A stretch of DNA of 64,000 bases from Actinoplanes sp. M2I2 (GTDB lineage Bacteria; Actinomycetota; Actinomycetes; Mycobacteriales; Micromonosporaceae): NCBI RefSeq assembly GCF_023544445.1, contig NZ_JALPVJ010000002.1:310001-374000 (forward strand). The letters are read 5' to 3'. Below are positions 25,144 to 33,598 of the stretch, piece after piece; the first letter of the stretch is position 1; every line of letters begins with the position of its first letter. Below the pieces are notes generated by a model that saw only the letters and a program-made list of their open reading frames with translations, searched no databases and was not told where the DNA came from. A program made the translations under genes and the position numbers.

Positions 25144-25590
25144 TCAGCGCAGGGCCCGCAGGGTGACCGCGGTGACCCAGCCGTACGCCAGATGGGGGAT
25201 CAGGTCGCTGACCCAGTCCGCCGCCTTCCAGGTGCGCGGGTCGGTGACGTGCAGGGCCGTCATGGGCCCGCTCGAGGCCAGCATGCCCAGCACGGTCAGC
25301 GCGGCGGTCGAGGTCGCGGTGGGGAGCCGGTGCCCGCCCGCCACGGTGTAGGCGACGGCCGCGGCGGTCGAGGTCGCGTAGCCCAGCAGCGGGCCCAGGC
25401 CGCTCTTGCGGTTGCCGGCGGAATCCTCGTCACCCAGAGGCACGTGAGCCAGTTCGGCGAGCTTGGCGACGCTGTCCTCGCCCGCCGTGCTGGCCGGGCG
25501 TGCCCGCACCGCCATGTCCAGGTAGGTGACCGCGTTGAGCGCGGTCGCGCCGGCCGCGCCGGCCACGAGGCCCTTCAGGGTTTCGTTCAT
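25144..25590 (-). CDS. Small integral membrane protein, unknown
   Basis: 148 aa, mostly hydrophobic. Segments near residues 4-22 (GLVAGAAGATALNAVTYLDM), 67-83, 93-110 and 127-145 look like membrane helices, with a charged loop at 25-60. I cannot name a family with confidence. Convergent with the MarR gene and divergent from the DUF2795-like gene. Confidence 0.65.
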   Translation of the reverse strand: MNETLKGLVAGAAGATALNAVTYLDMAVRARPASTAGEDSVAKLAELAHVPLGDEDSAGNRKSGLGPLLGYATSTAAAVAYTVAGGHRLPTATSTAALTVLGMLASSGPMTALHVTDPRTWKAADWVSDLIPHLAYGWVTAVTLRALR

Positions 25591-25695
25591 GCCGCGGCGT
25601 ACCCGGCGGTTCCCCGGCTACACGCCGGCGCCCCTCCTGGCCAGGCTGTCCGGCATGGCCGGTTTATTCCGGCCCGGCGGGGGGAGTCGGCGGGC

Positions 25696-26073
25696 ATGGA
25701 GAGAGGTAGCAGCAAACACGGCACGCGTCTCGACGAAGAGATGAAGCAGGAGGTGCGCGGCAACGTTCAGGGCATCGCCGGCAGCCGGGTCGAGGACTGG
25801 AAGACACCCGAGCCGGCCGGGGAGGATCAGCCCGAGGTGACCCGGGTGCCGGACGTCGACGAGCGCAACGATCTCAGCCGGTTCGGGCGGTACATCGGGC
25901 TGTCCAGCATGCCCGGGGATCGCGAAGCCCTGCGTCAGGGCGCCGAGACCCTCGGGGCGCCGGACGACGTGCTCGACGACCTGGATCGGCTGCCGGACGG
26001 CGTCGTCTTCCACACCGTCACCGAGATCTGGGCCGCCCTCGGGCGGGGCTCGGCCGAGCGTTCACCCCGATGA
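25696..26073 (+). CDS. DUF2795-like protein
   Basis: 125 aa from ATG at 25696. The C-terminal half (SRFGRYIGLSSMPGDREALRQGAETLGAPDDVLDDLDRLPDGVVFHTVTEIWAAL) matches the small DUF2795 domain common in actinobacteria, of unknown function. The N-terminal half is charged and probably flexible. No operon partner. Confidence 0.72.
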   Translation: MERGSSKHGTRLDEEMKQEVRGNVQGIAGSRVEDWKTPEPAGEDQPEVTRVPDVDERNDLSRFGRYIGLSSMPGDREALRQGAETLGAPDDVLDDLDRLPDGVVFHTVTEIWAALGRGSAERSPR

Positions 26074-26099
26074 TCGCGGCCGCCGCCGAGGCGTGACGC

Positions 26100-27205
26100 C
26101 TACCGCGCGGCCAGGTTGCGCAGGAGCAGCGCCTCGGCGAGGCAGGTTCGGGTGAACTCGCCGAGGTGCAGGCTCTCGTTCGGTCCGTGCGCGGCGCAGT
26201 GCGGATCCTCGATGCCGGTGACCAGGATCGCCGCCTCGGGATACCGCCGCTGGAAGGTGGCGACGCACGGTATCGAGCCGCCGATGCCGACCTCGACCGG
26301 GGCGACGCCGTCCCAGGCCGCGGTGCAGGCGGCGCGGGCCGCGTCGTACGCCGGTCCCGTCGTGTCCAGGACGCATGGCGCGCCGGCGCTTTCCAGCGTC
26401 ACCTCGAGGCGCGCTCCCCAGGGCCCTCCGGATAGTCGACCGTGGTGTCCTCGCGGCCGGCGAGCCCGTCCACGGCGACCTCGCCGCCGGCGTCGTGCAG
26501 GGTGCTCAGCAGGCGGGCCAGCACGGTCAGCGCGTCCGGCGCCGGGCGGCCGAGCAGGCGGCTGGGCGCGGCGTCGCGTACCGTGCGGACCTCGACGAAA
26601 CAGCTGACCAGACCGAGTAGCGACGTCGTCAGGGCGGGTCGCCCGATGTCCCAGTTGTCGGAGTCGGCGACGACGATCACGTCGGCCCGCAGCCGGTCGG
26701 CGTGCTCGGTCAGGAGCCGGTCGAGGGAAGCCGAGCCGTACTCCTCCTCGCCCTCGACGAAGCAGACGATGCCGACCGGGACGTCGTCGCCCAGGGCCCG
26801 CAGCGCGGCGACATGGGCGAGCACGCCGGCCTTGTCGTCGGCCGCGCCCCGCCCGTAGAGCCGCCCGTCGCGTTCGACCGGCTCGAACGGGTCACCGTCC
26901 CACAGCGTCGGATCACCGGCCGGCTGGACGTCGTGGTGCGCGTAAAGCAGGACGGTGGGCGCGCCGGGCGGCGCCGCCCGCTGCCCGAGGACGGCCGGTT
27001 GACCGCCGGAGCGTACGACCGTGGTCTGTAGCCCGCAGCCGCGCATCAGCCCGGCGACGGCCGCGGCGGACCGCTCGACGTGCGAGTGGTCGAAGCCGTC
27101 GAAGGCAATTCCCGGGATCCGGATCAGGCGTTCGAGGTCGGCCCGGACCCCGGGCATCTCCCGCTCGACCGCCGCGCGCAGCTCGTCGTCGGACCACGTC
27201 CTCAT
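26100..27205 (-). pseudogene. M20-family dipeptidase with internal deletion and frameshift
   Basis: The 5' part (27205 to about 26430) encodes an M20 metallopeptidase start, with VLLYAHHDVQP (metal His), GRGAADDKAGVLAH and EGEEEYGS (catalytic/metal Glu). After DYPEGPGER the frame leaves the family and stops at 26399. The 3' part resumes in another frame as GARLEVTLESAGAPCVLDTTGPAYDAAR and ends with the normal NES-LHLGEFTRTCLAEALLLRNLA. About 100 residues, the rest of the lid domain and the next metal-binding part, are missing at the junction near 26420-26432. It should be inactive. Confidence 0.85.
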
Positions 27206-27271
27206 GGCGTCCCCTCGGATCGATCGAACGGTGGCAACTGCTGCGGACGGTCAGGACCCTGAAGGCGATCT

Positions 27272-28174
27272 TCAGCCCGCGGTCGTGAGCATGCGTGCGT
27301 GCTGCAGCGGGGGAGCGCCGTACCGCCGGTGGTAGTCCCGGTTGAACTGCGAGGCGCTCACATAGCCGACGGCGGCGGCGGCCGAAGCCGCCGTGTGGCT
27401 GCCGGTGGCGAGCAGTTGCCGGGCGCGCTGCAACTTCAGCTGTTTGTGGAAGCGCATCGGGCTCGTGCCGGTGACCCGCCGGAAGTGCTTGCCCAGGGTG
27501 ACCGGACTGCAGTGCGCGACGGCGGCCAGCTCGGCCAGCGAGACCGGCCCGGCCAGGTTCCCGGCGAGGTGGGCGGCCGCCCGGCGTACCGCGGCGACCT
27601 TGCCGGAACTCATCGCCGCCGCCAGCGACCCGCCCAGCGGGCCGGTGAGCACCCGGTAGAGGATCTCCTCCTCCGCCCGTCGCGCCAGCACGCCGGCCTG
27701 ATCGGGCTCGTCGTTGAGCTCCACCCACCGCGAGACGGCGTCCACGAGGCGCCGGTCCATCACCGCGGTCGTGAACGCGCCGCGGTCGGGCAGAGCCGGT
27801 CGGTGGCCACCGCTCGCTTCCAGCACCAGGTCGGCCACGATCTGCTCGTCGAGCACCAGCGTGGCCGCCCGGTACGGGGCGTCGAACACCGCCGAGACCG
27901 GCGCGTCGACCAGACCGACGAACACCTCGCCCCGGTGCACGCTCAGGGCCTTGTCACCGGCCAGAAGGCTCTTGGCGCCGCGCGCGACGAAACACACCAT
28001 CGGCACGTAGCGCACGTCCAGGGCCGCCGCGTTGTCGTCCACGCTCACCAGCGCCTGCCGGGCCACACCGGTCGGAGTCCCGAAGCCGGTCGCGTGCCGT
28101 TCGACCAGGGCGCACAGATCGTCGAGCGCGTCGGCGGGATCGGATCGGGCAATCATGCGACCAGTCTGCCCCAT
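27272..28174 (-). CDS. AraC-family regulator with AraC_N domain
   Basis: About 300 aa from ATG at 28174 (ATG at 28156 also possible). The N-terminal cupin-like AraC_N region (VRYVPMVCFVARGAKSLLAGDKALSVHRGEVFVGLVDAPVSAVF) precedes a C-terminal HTH pair (VSLAELAAVAHCSPVTLGKHFRRVTGTSPMRFHKQLKLQRARQLL). Divergent by about 60 bp from the monooxygenase-like gene at 28237, the expected target. An upstream frame to 28243 would overlap that gene and is rejected. Confidence 0.88.
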   Translation of the reverse strand: MGQTGRMIARSDPADALDDLCALVERHATGFGTPTGVARQALVSVDDNAAALDVRYVPMVCFVARGAKSLLAGDKALSVHRGEVFVGLVDAPVSAVFDAPYRAATLVLDEQIVADLVLEASGGHRPALPDRGAFTTAVMDRRLVDAVSRWVELNDEPDQAGVLARRAEEEILYRVLTGPLGGSLAAAMSSGKVAAVRRAAAHLAGNLAGPVSLAELAAVAHCSPVTLGKHFRRVTGTSPMRFHKQLKLQRARQLLATGSHTAASAAAAVGYVSASQFNRDYHRRYGAPPLQHARMLTTAG

Positions 28175-28236
28175 GATCGTGAGGTCGTCCCGCCGTAGCG
28201 TCGTGAGAAACAAGCACGTCAGAAGGGTGTGCAGCA

Positions 28237-28620
28237 ATGACACAGCAGGTTGATCTCATTTTCCGGTACCGCATCAAGGACGGCGAGCAGGACCGTTTCG
28301 AGCAATACCTCGATAAGGTGGTCGGCGTCACCGAGGCGGAGGAGCCGTACGTCCTCGAGTACCACATCTACATGCAGGCCGACGGCACCGTTCTCCAGCA
28401 CGAACGGTACGCCGACGAGGACGCCATCTACCGTCACCTGCACGTCACCGCGGAGGGCCAGGCGGACTGGGCGGCGGCCACCGAACTGCTCGACATCATG
28501 GTGGTCGGCCGGCTCAGCCAGGCGTTCTGGGACGCGTACGACAGTCCGGTCGTCAGCCGGTACCGCCGCTTCCGCGAGATCGCCCGGCCCTTCCCGGCCT
28601 CGGAACCGGCCGGAACCTAG
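28237..28620 (+). CDS. ABM-fold small protein (putative quinol monooxygenase-like)
   Basis: 127 aa; AGAAGGG lies upstream of the ATG. The pattern VDLIFRYRIKDGEQDRFEQYLDKVVGVTEAEEPYVLEYHIYM and QHERYADEDAIYRHL is that of dimeric alpha-beta-barrel (antibiotic biosynthesis monooxygenase-like) proteins. These act on quinones or polyphenols without cofactor. Controlled, by position, by the divergent AraC protein. It ends 2 bp before the convergent XRE gene. Confidence 0.72.
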   Translation: MTQQVDLIFRYRIKDGEQDRFEQYLDKVVGVTEAEEPYVLEYHIYMQADGTVLQHERYADEDAIYRHLHVTAEGQADWAAATELLDIMVVGRLSQAFWDAYDSPVVSRYRRFREIARPFPASEPAGT

Positions 28621-28621
28621 G

Positions 28622-29443
28622 TCACGATCCCGCGGGGCCGAGGAGGTCGGCGAGGCGCCGGGCGTCGTCCGAGCCGGCCGTGGGGTGATAGATCACCAGG
28701 GCCTGTTCGGGCATCCCGGCGATGGTCAGCCGTTCCAGGTGCAACCGCAGCGGCCCGGCGACGGGATGCCGCAGCAGGGCCAGCTCGGTGTCCCGGGTGA
28801 CGACGTCGTGCCGGTCCCACAACTGACGGAAGACCGCGCTGCGCTCCGACAGCTCGGCGACCAGCTCCAGGAAGTCGGGGCGGGCCGCGCCCCGGCCGAC
28901 CGTGTCCCGCACGACCGCGACGAACCGTGCGGCGGTCGCCGGCCAGTCACGGTAGAGGTCCTTCTCGGAGCCGACCAGGAAGAACGAGCGCAGCCGGTTC
29001 TTCCCGGTGCTGAGCTCGGGCGAGATGAGCGAAGCGCCCCGGTTGGCCGTGAGGACGTCGAAGTTCCGGCCGGTCACGAAGGCCGGCAGGGGCAGCAGCC
29101 GGACCAGGTTCTCGACGCTGGGCGGCACGTGTTCGCCGGTCGCCGGCGTCGCCGTGTCCTCGCTCGCCGCGGGGGCGGCCAGGCTGGTCAGGTACGCGGT
29201 GGCCGCGTCGTCCAGCCGCAGCGCCCGGGCCAGGGCCTGCAGGACCTGGTGCGACGGTGTTCCGCCGCGTCCCTGCTCCAGGCGCAGGTAGTAGTCGGCG
29301 CTGATGCCGGCCAGCAGGGCGACCTCCTCGCGCCGGAGCCCGGTCACCCGCCGCCGGCCGGCTCCCCCGGGCAGTCCGACGTCGCCGGGGCGGAGCCGGG
29401 CCCGGCGGGCCCGGAGGTATCCCGCGAGCAGATCGTCGGCCAT
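28622..29443 (-). CDS. MmyB-type XRE-family transcriptional regulator
   Basis: 273 aa. HTH at about 32-65 (VTGLRREEVALLAGISADYYLRLEQGRGGTPSHQVL) followed by an MmyB-like domain (AFVTGRNFDVLTANRGASLISPEL; FVGD-type tail ALLRHPVAGPLRLHLERLTIAGMPEQALVIYHPTAGS). It lies 54 bp downstream of the hydrolase gene at 30376-29498, on the same strand, so hydrolase and regulator may form one operon. Confidence 0.9.
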   Translation of the reverse strand: MADDLLAGYLRARRARLRPGDVGLPGGAGRRRVTGLRREEVALLAGISADYYLRLEQGRGGTPSHQVLQALARALRLDDAATAYLTSLAAPAASEDTATPATGEHVPPSVENLVRLLPLPAFVTGRNFDVLTANRGASLISPELSTGKNRLRSFFLVGSEKDLYRDWPATAARFVAVVRDTVGRGAARPDFLELVAELSERSAVFRQLWDRHDVVTRDTELALLRHPVAGPLRLHLERLTIAGMPEQALVIYHPTAGSDDARRLADLLGPAGS

Positions 29444-29497
29444 ATGTGGATGGTAGCGACGGCCCGGGACGGGGACGGCCGGCTCGACCGGAGCGGC

Positions 29498-30376
29498 TCA
29501 GCGCGCGAGGAGCTCCCGCAGCAAGCCGGTGATCTCCTTCGGCGCCGACTCGGCCATGAAGTGACCGGCCGTGACCAGGTGATGGTCCAGGTCGGGGGCC
29601 CAGGCACGCCAGACGGCCGAGGCGTCGTAGCCGAGCTGGGCGCCCCAGTCCTGCTGGATGACCGTCACCGGCATGGTGAGCCGGCGTCCGGCGTCGAGGT
29701 CGGCCTGGTCATGGTCGATGTCGATACCGGCCGAGGCGCGGTAGTCGGCCACGATCGAGGGGACGGCGGCGGCACTGGCCCGCAGGTACTCCGCGCGCAC
29801 GTCGGCCGGGATCGAGGCCGGGCCGGTTCCCCAGGCGTCCAGGAAGTAGCCGAAGAACGCGTCCGCGCTGTTGCTGATCATCGTCTCGGGCAGGTTCGGC
29901 GGCTGGGCCATCAGGTACAGGTGGAAGGCGACCGCGGCCGAGACGCCGTTGAGCACCTTCCAGGTGTCCAGCGTGGGAACGACGTCCAGGCAGGCCAGGT
30001 GGGTGATCACGTCCGGGTGGTCGAGGCCGGCGCGGAACGCCACGAGCGCGCCCCGGTCGTGACCCACCAGGGCGAAGCGTTCGAAGCCGAGCTGGGCGGC
30101 CAGCGCGACGATGTCGTCGGCCATGGTGCGTTTCGCGTACGTGGCCGCGTCGCTCGCCGGCGGCTTGGAGCTGGCGCCGTAGCCGCGCAGGTCCGGGCAG
30201 ATCACGGTGTGGTTCTCGGCCAGGGCGGCAGCGACGTGGCGCCACATCAGGTGGGTCTCCGGGAAGCCGTGCAGCAGGACGACGGGGCTGCCCGTGCCGC
30301 CGACGGCCACGTTGAGGTGCACGCCGTCGGCGACCTCGATCCACTCGTACCGGAAATTGTCGATCGTTGTGCTCAT
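29498..30376 (-). CDS. Alpha/beta hydrolase, haloacetate dehalogenase/epoxide hydrolase-like
   Basis: 292 aa from ATG at 30376. HGFPETHLMWRHVA (oxyanion HGFP), CPDLRGYGASSKP, and a nucleophile elbow VGHDRGALVAFR with Asp as nucleophile, followed by a cap domain and HFMAESAPKEI (catalytic His). An Asp nucleophile with this motif order is typical of fluoroacetate dehalogenases and epoxide hydrolases, not of esterases. Which of the two cannot be told from sequence. Followed by the XRE gene at 29443. Confidence 0.85.
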   Translation of the reverse strand: MSTTIDNFRYEWIEVADGVHLNVAVGGTGSPVVLLHGFPETHLMWRHVAAALAENHTVICPDLRGYGASSKPPASDAATYAKRTMADDIVALAAQLGFERFALVGHDRGALVAFRAGLDHPDVITHLACLDVVPTLDTWKVLNGVSAAVAFHLYLMAQPPNLPETMISNSADAFFGYFLDAWGTGPASIPADVRAEYLRASAAAVPSIVADYRASAGIDIDHDQADLDAGRRLTMPVTVIQQDWGAQLGYDASAVWRAWAPDLDHHLVTAGHFMAESAPKEITGLLRELLAR

Positions 30377-30557
30377 GACGACCACTGTGCCGAGCGCCGA
30401 TGAGCATCCGATGAGCAGCGCCGGTGACGACGGGCGGCCAGCGCCGCCGGTCGGCACCACCGGACCGTTCGCGTAGGCGACGACGACCTCCTGCAAGCCG
30501 GCGGTGATGCCCGGGTTTCCCGGGAGCCGACCGGAGGGCACCGTCCGGTCCGGTCCG

Positions 30558-31337
30558 TCACACCAGACGGCTGAGGGCGAGCGCGGACGGGGACCCGGGC
30601 TCGGCCTGATAGGTGATGATCACGAGGCCGTCGGCGCCGGCGATGGTCAGCGCCTGCCGGCGGAGCGACAGCGGGCCGGCGGACGGGTGATCGAAGTGTT
30701 TGATCTCGTTGCTCATCCGGTGGACGTCGTTGTCGTCCCAGAGGGCGCGGAAGCCGCTGTCGGCCCGCATCGACTCGATCAGCGCCCGGGTCGCCGGGTC
30801 GCGCTGGTCGGCCTCGGCGCGCAGCGCGGACGCGGTCTGCCCGGCGACGTCGGCCCAGTCCGGGAAGAGCGTCCGGGCCTCGGCGGTCCGGAAGATGCCG
30901 CGCACCAGGTTCTGGCCCGGCCGGTAGAGGGCGGACAACATCTGGCCCGCCTTGTTGGCCGCCAGCACGTCGAAACGACGGTCCCGGACGTACGCCGGAT
31001 GGCTCCACGAATCAAGGAGCTGCCGCACATCCTCGCCGACGTCGCCCGGCCCGCCACCGGACGGGGCCGGGAAGGCCAGCGAGCGCAGGTGAGCCGTCTC
31101 GTCCCGGTCGAGCCGGAGCGCGGCGGCTAGCGCGGCCACCACCTGGCCGGACGGGTTCCGGTCGATGCCCTGCTCGAGCCGGGTCAGGTAGTGGACGCTG
31201 ACCCCGGCCAGCCCGGCCAGCTCGTCACGGCGCAGACCGGGCACGCGGCGTCGCCCGTACGAGGTCACCCCGGCCTCGTCCGCCCGGACCCGGGCCCGGC
31301 GGGCCTTGAGGAAGTCACCGAGCAGGTTGTCGCCCAC
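30558..31337 (-). CDS. MmyB-type XRE-family transcriptional regulator
   Basis: 259 aa. HTH (VPGLRRDELAGLAGVSVHYLTRLEQGIDRNPSGQVV, about 32-67) and MmyB-like domain (AYVRDRRFDVLAANKAGQMLSALYRPGQNLVRGIF; DWADVAGQTASALRAEADQRDPATRALIE). Divergent from an SDR gene with 62 bp between them and a palindrome in the gap, the usual arrangement of this family with its target enzyme. Confidence 0.9.
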   Translation of the reverse strand: MGDNLLGDFLKARRARVRADEAGVTSYGRRRVPGLRRDELAGLAGVSVHYLTRLEQGIDRNPSGQVVAALAAALRLDRDETAHLRSLAFPAPSGGGPGDVGEDVRQLLDSWSHPAYVRDRRFDVLAANKAGQMLSALYRPGQNLVRGIFRTAEARTLFPDWADVAGQTASALRAEADQRDPATRALIESMRADSGFRALWDDNDVHRMSNEIKHFDHPSAGPLSLRRQALTIAGADGLVIITYQAEPGSPSALALSRLV

Positions 31338-31350
31338 CGCGCCAGCGTAG

Positions 31351-31361
31351 CCCTGGCAGGG
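31351..31361. promoter_or_regulatory. Candidate MmyB-type operator
   Basis: CCCTG-G-CAGGG perfect inverted repeat in the 62-bp gap between the XRE and SDR genes, flanked by AGC/GCT. A related CCAGG...CCTGG dyad lies beside the XRE gene at 57797-58648. Confidence 0.5.
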
Positions 31362-31399
31362 TGCTGGTTGCCGGGCCCGCGGCGCGAGACGGTCGGGTC

Positions 31400-32215
31400 A
31401 TGAAGACATGGTTTATCACCGGTGCGTCGCGCGGCTTCGGCCGCGTCTGGGCTCAGGCCGCTCTCGAGCGGGGCGACCGGGTCGCCGTGACGGCGCGCCG
31501 TCCCGACACCTTCGAAGACCTGACCGAGGCGTACGGGAACCGGGTTCTCCCGCTCGTCCTCGACGTGACCGACCGCCCGGCCGTGTTCGCGGCGGTGGCC
31601 CGGGCCGAGCAGACGTTCGGCCGGCTCGACGTCGTGATCAACAACGCCGGGTACGGGCTTTTCGGCATGGTCGAGGAGACCACCGAGGCGCAGGCCCGCG
31701 CGCAGCTGGAGACGAACTTCTTCGGCGCGTTGTGGGTGACCCAGGCCGTCCTGCCGATCCTGCGCCGGCAGGGCAGCGGGCACCTCCTCCAGGTGTCGAG
31801 CATCGGCGGTATCGGCGCCTTCCCCACGCTCGGGTTGTACAACGCCTCGAAGTGGGCGCTGGAAGGGTTGAGCGAGGCGCTGGCCGCGGAACTCGCCCCG
31901 CTCGGGCCCCGGGTGACGATCGTGGAGCCGGGCCCCTACGGCACCGACTGGTCCGGCGACTCCGCGCGGCACACCGAGCCGATCGCGGCGTACGAGCCGG
32001 TCCGCGAAGCGCGCCGGGCCGGTGCCGCCGTCCGCGCGCCGACCGATCCCGCCCTCACCGCCACGGTCATCCTCCAGCTGGTGGACGCCGGGAACCCGCC
32101 GCTGCGCCTGTTCGTCGGCCCGTATCCGTACCCGGTCGCCGAGAAGTTGTACCGCGAGCGGCTCGCCACCTGGGCGGAGTGGCGCTGGCTGGCCGAGCAG
32201 GCCGCGGAGTCGTGA
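31400..32215 (+). CDS. SDR-family oxidoreductase
   Basis: 271 aa from ATG at 31400. TGASRGFG, NNAGYG and YNASK motifs are intact. The C-terminal region matches the retinol-dehydrogenase/YbbO-like SDRs common next to MmyB regulators. Cytoplasmic NADP(H)-dependent enzyme of unknown substrate, probably controlled by the divergent regulator. Confidence 0.9.
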   Translation: MKTWFITGASRGFGRVWAQAALERGDRVAVTARRPDTFEDLTEAYGNRVLPLVLDVTDRPAVFAAVARAEQTFGRLDVVINNAGYGLFGMVEETTEAQARAQLETNFFGALWVTQAVLPILRRQGSGHLLQVSSIGGIGAFPTLGLYNASKWALEGLSEALAAELAPLGPRVTIVEPGPYGTDWSGDSARHTEPIAAYEPVREARRAGAAVRAPTDPALTATVILQLVDAGNPPLRLFVGPYPYPVAEKLYRERLATWAEWRWLAEQAAES

Positions 32216-32327
32216 GGCCGGCAGCCCGGCGTCTCATCGGGGACCGGGCCCGGCCCATGAGTTCGCTGCATGGCGGCCATGACCGAATCGACTCGTCGCG
32301 CGATTCTGCCGGCGGCACGGTTGATCC

Positions 32328-32675
32328 ATGATTACCGACCCCAGTGAACTCTGGACGATTCAGGAACGCGGCATTCCGCTGTACATGAACAACACGCTGA
32401 CGATCCGGCCGGAACGCCGGGACGAGTTCGTCGCCGCCCTGCGGGACGTCCTCCCGCACGCCCGGGCCGAGGCCGGGTGCAGCTATCTCGAGGTCGGCGA
32501 GCTGACCCGCGACCCCAACGTCTTCATCCTCTCCGAGGGCTGGCGCGACCTCGTGGAGTATCGCGACGAGATCCTGGCCAAGGATTACTTCCAGAAATAC
32601 CTGAAGATCAGCGAGGACGCCTACGCCGTGCCGCGGGTCGTGGAACTGCTGCGGCCGGTCGACGTCTCGTCCTGA
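32328..32675 (+). CDS. Antibiotic biosynthesis monooxygenase (ABM) domain protein
   Basis: 115 aa. NNTLTIRPERRDEFVAALRDVLPHARAEAGCSYLEVGELTRDPNVFILSEGWRDLVEYRDEILAKDYFQKYL is a canonical ABM domain, including the acidic W-x-x-x-E/H edge. These act as cofactor-free oxygenases or quinone-binding dimers. The 3' end overlaps the convergent LysR gene by 55 bp. The start could also be ATG at 32385, which would remove the poorly conserved first 19 residues. Confidence 0.83.
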   Translation: MITDPSELWTIQERGIPLYMNNTLTIRPERRDEFVAALRDVLPHARAEAGCSYLEVGELTRDPNVFILSEGWRDLVEYRDEILAKDYFQKYLKISEDAYAVPRVVELLRPVDVSS

Positions 32676-33577
32676 GACACCGCGGACAGCTGAGCGGCGG
32701 CCTGCGTGGTGGCCGCACTGCCAACGAAACGGGCCACCGCGAGCGAGGTCTCGTCCGCCCGCCAGACGAGCCGCACCCTGGCCGGAGCCAGCCCTCGGAC
32801 GCTGAGCACGGCGACATCCGACGGGATCCCGTTGTGTTCCACGTACGGCCGGGGCAGGAACGCTGTCGCCGTGCCCAGGCGGACCTGACCTAACAGTTTC
32901 TGCCCGTCGTTGACCTCCGGCCCGGCGACGACCTGGTCGCTGACGCCTTCGGCGCCCAGCCAGTACGCCCGTTCGGTCGGGCTGTTGCCGGCCCAGGTCA
33001 CGACCGGGTACGGCAGGAGCTCGGCCCGGTCGACGACCTGCCGCGCGGCGAGCGGATGCGAGCGGGACACCAGCGCCACACGTTCGTAGGCGCCGAGCAC
33101 TTCGGACTCGAGACCGTCGTGCTCGAGCTCACCACTGAGCAGGGCGATCTGCGTACGCCCGGCGCGCAGATCGTCCAGCTGGCGGAACCAGTCCGTCTCG
33201 ACGGCTTCGGCGTGGTCGCCGGGGTGCTGAGCCTGGTGGGCCCGGATCAGCTGATGCAGGGTCACCAGATCGCAGCCGCGGCAACTGATCGCCAGCGGCG
33301 GCTCGTCGAGCTCGGCCCGCCGCGTCTCGGCGACAGCGGTCTCGACGTGCCGGAGGATGTCCCGTGCCTGATCGGCCAGCACCTTGCCCGCCGCGGTCGG
33401 CGCGACGCCGCGTGGTGTGCGGTCGAGCAGCGTGACCCCGACGGCGCGTCCCAGGCCGGCGACGGCCCGCGACAGCGCGGACTGGGTGACGGTCAGCCGT
33501 TGCGCGGCCGCGCCGAAGCCACGCTCGTCGGCGACGGCCAGGAAATAGCGCAGGTGCCGTAGCTCCACGTCCGGCAT
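32621..33577 (-). CDS. LysR-type transcriptional regulator
   Basis: 318 aa. The N-terminal HTH is standard (RHLRYFLAVADERGFGAAAQRLTVTQSALSRAVAGLGRAVGVTLLDR). The effector domain starts near residue 90 (PPLAISCRGCDLVTLHQLIRAHQAQHPG) and is complete. Its last 18 codons lie antisense to the end of the ABM gene. No divergent partner: the upstream neighbour is the AraC gene on the same strand. Confidence 0.88.
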   Translation of the reverse strand: MPDVELRHLRYFLAVADERGFGAAAQRLTVTQSALSRAVAGLGRAVGVTLLDRTPRGVAPTAAGKVLADQARDILRHVETAVAETRRAELDEPPLAISCRGCDLVTLHQLIRAHQAQHPGDHAEAVETDWFRQLDDLRAGRTQIALLSGELEHDGLESEVLGAYERVALVSRSHPLAARQVVDRAELLPYPVVTWAGNSPTERAYWLGAEGVSDQVVAGPEVNDGQKLLGQVRLGTATAFLPRPYVEHNGIPSDVAVLSVRGLAPARVRLVWRADETSLAVARFVGSAATTQAAAQLSAVSQDETSTGRSSSTTRGTA

Positions 33578-33598
33578 GCGATCAAGTCTGCCACGGGG

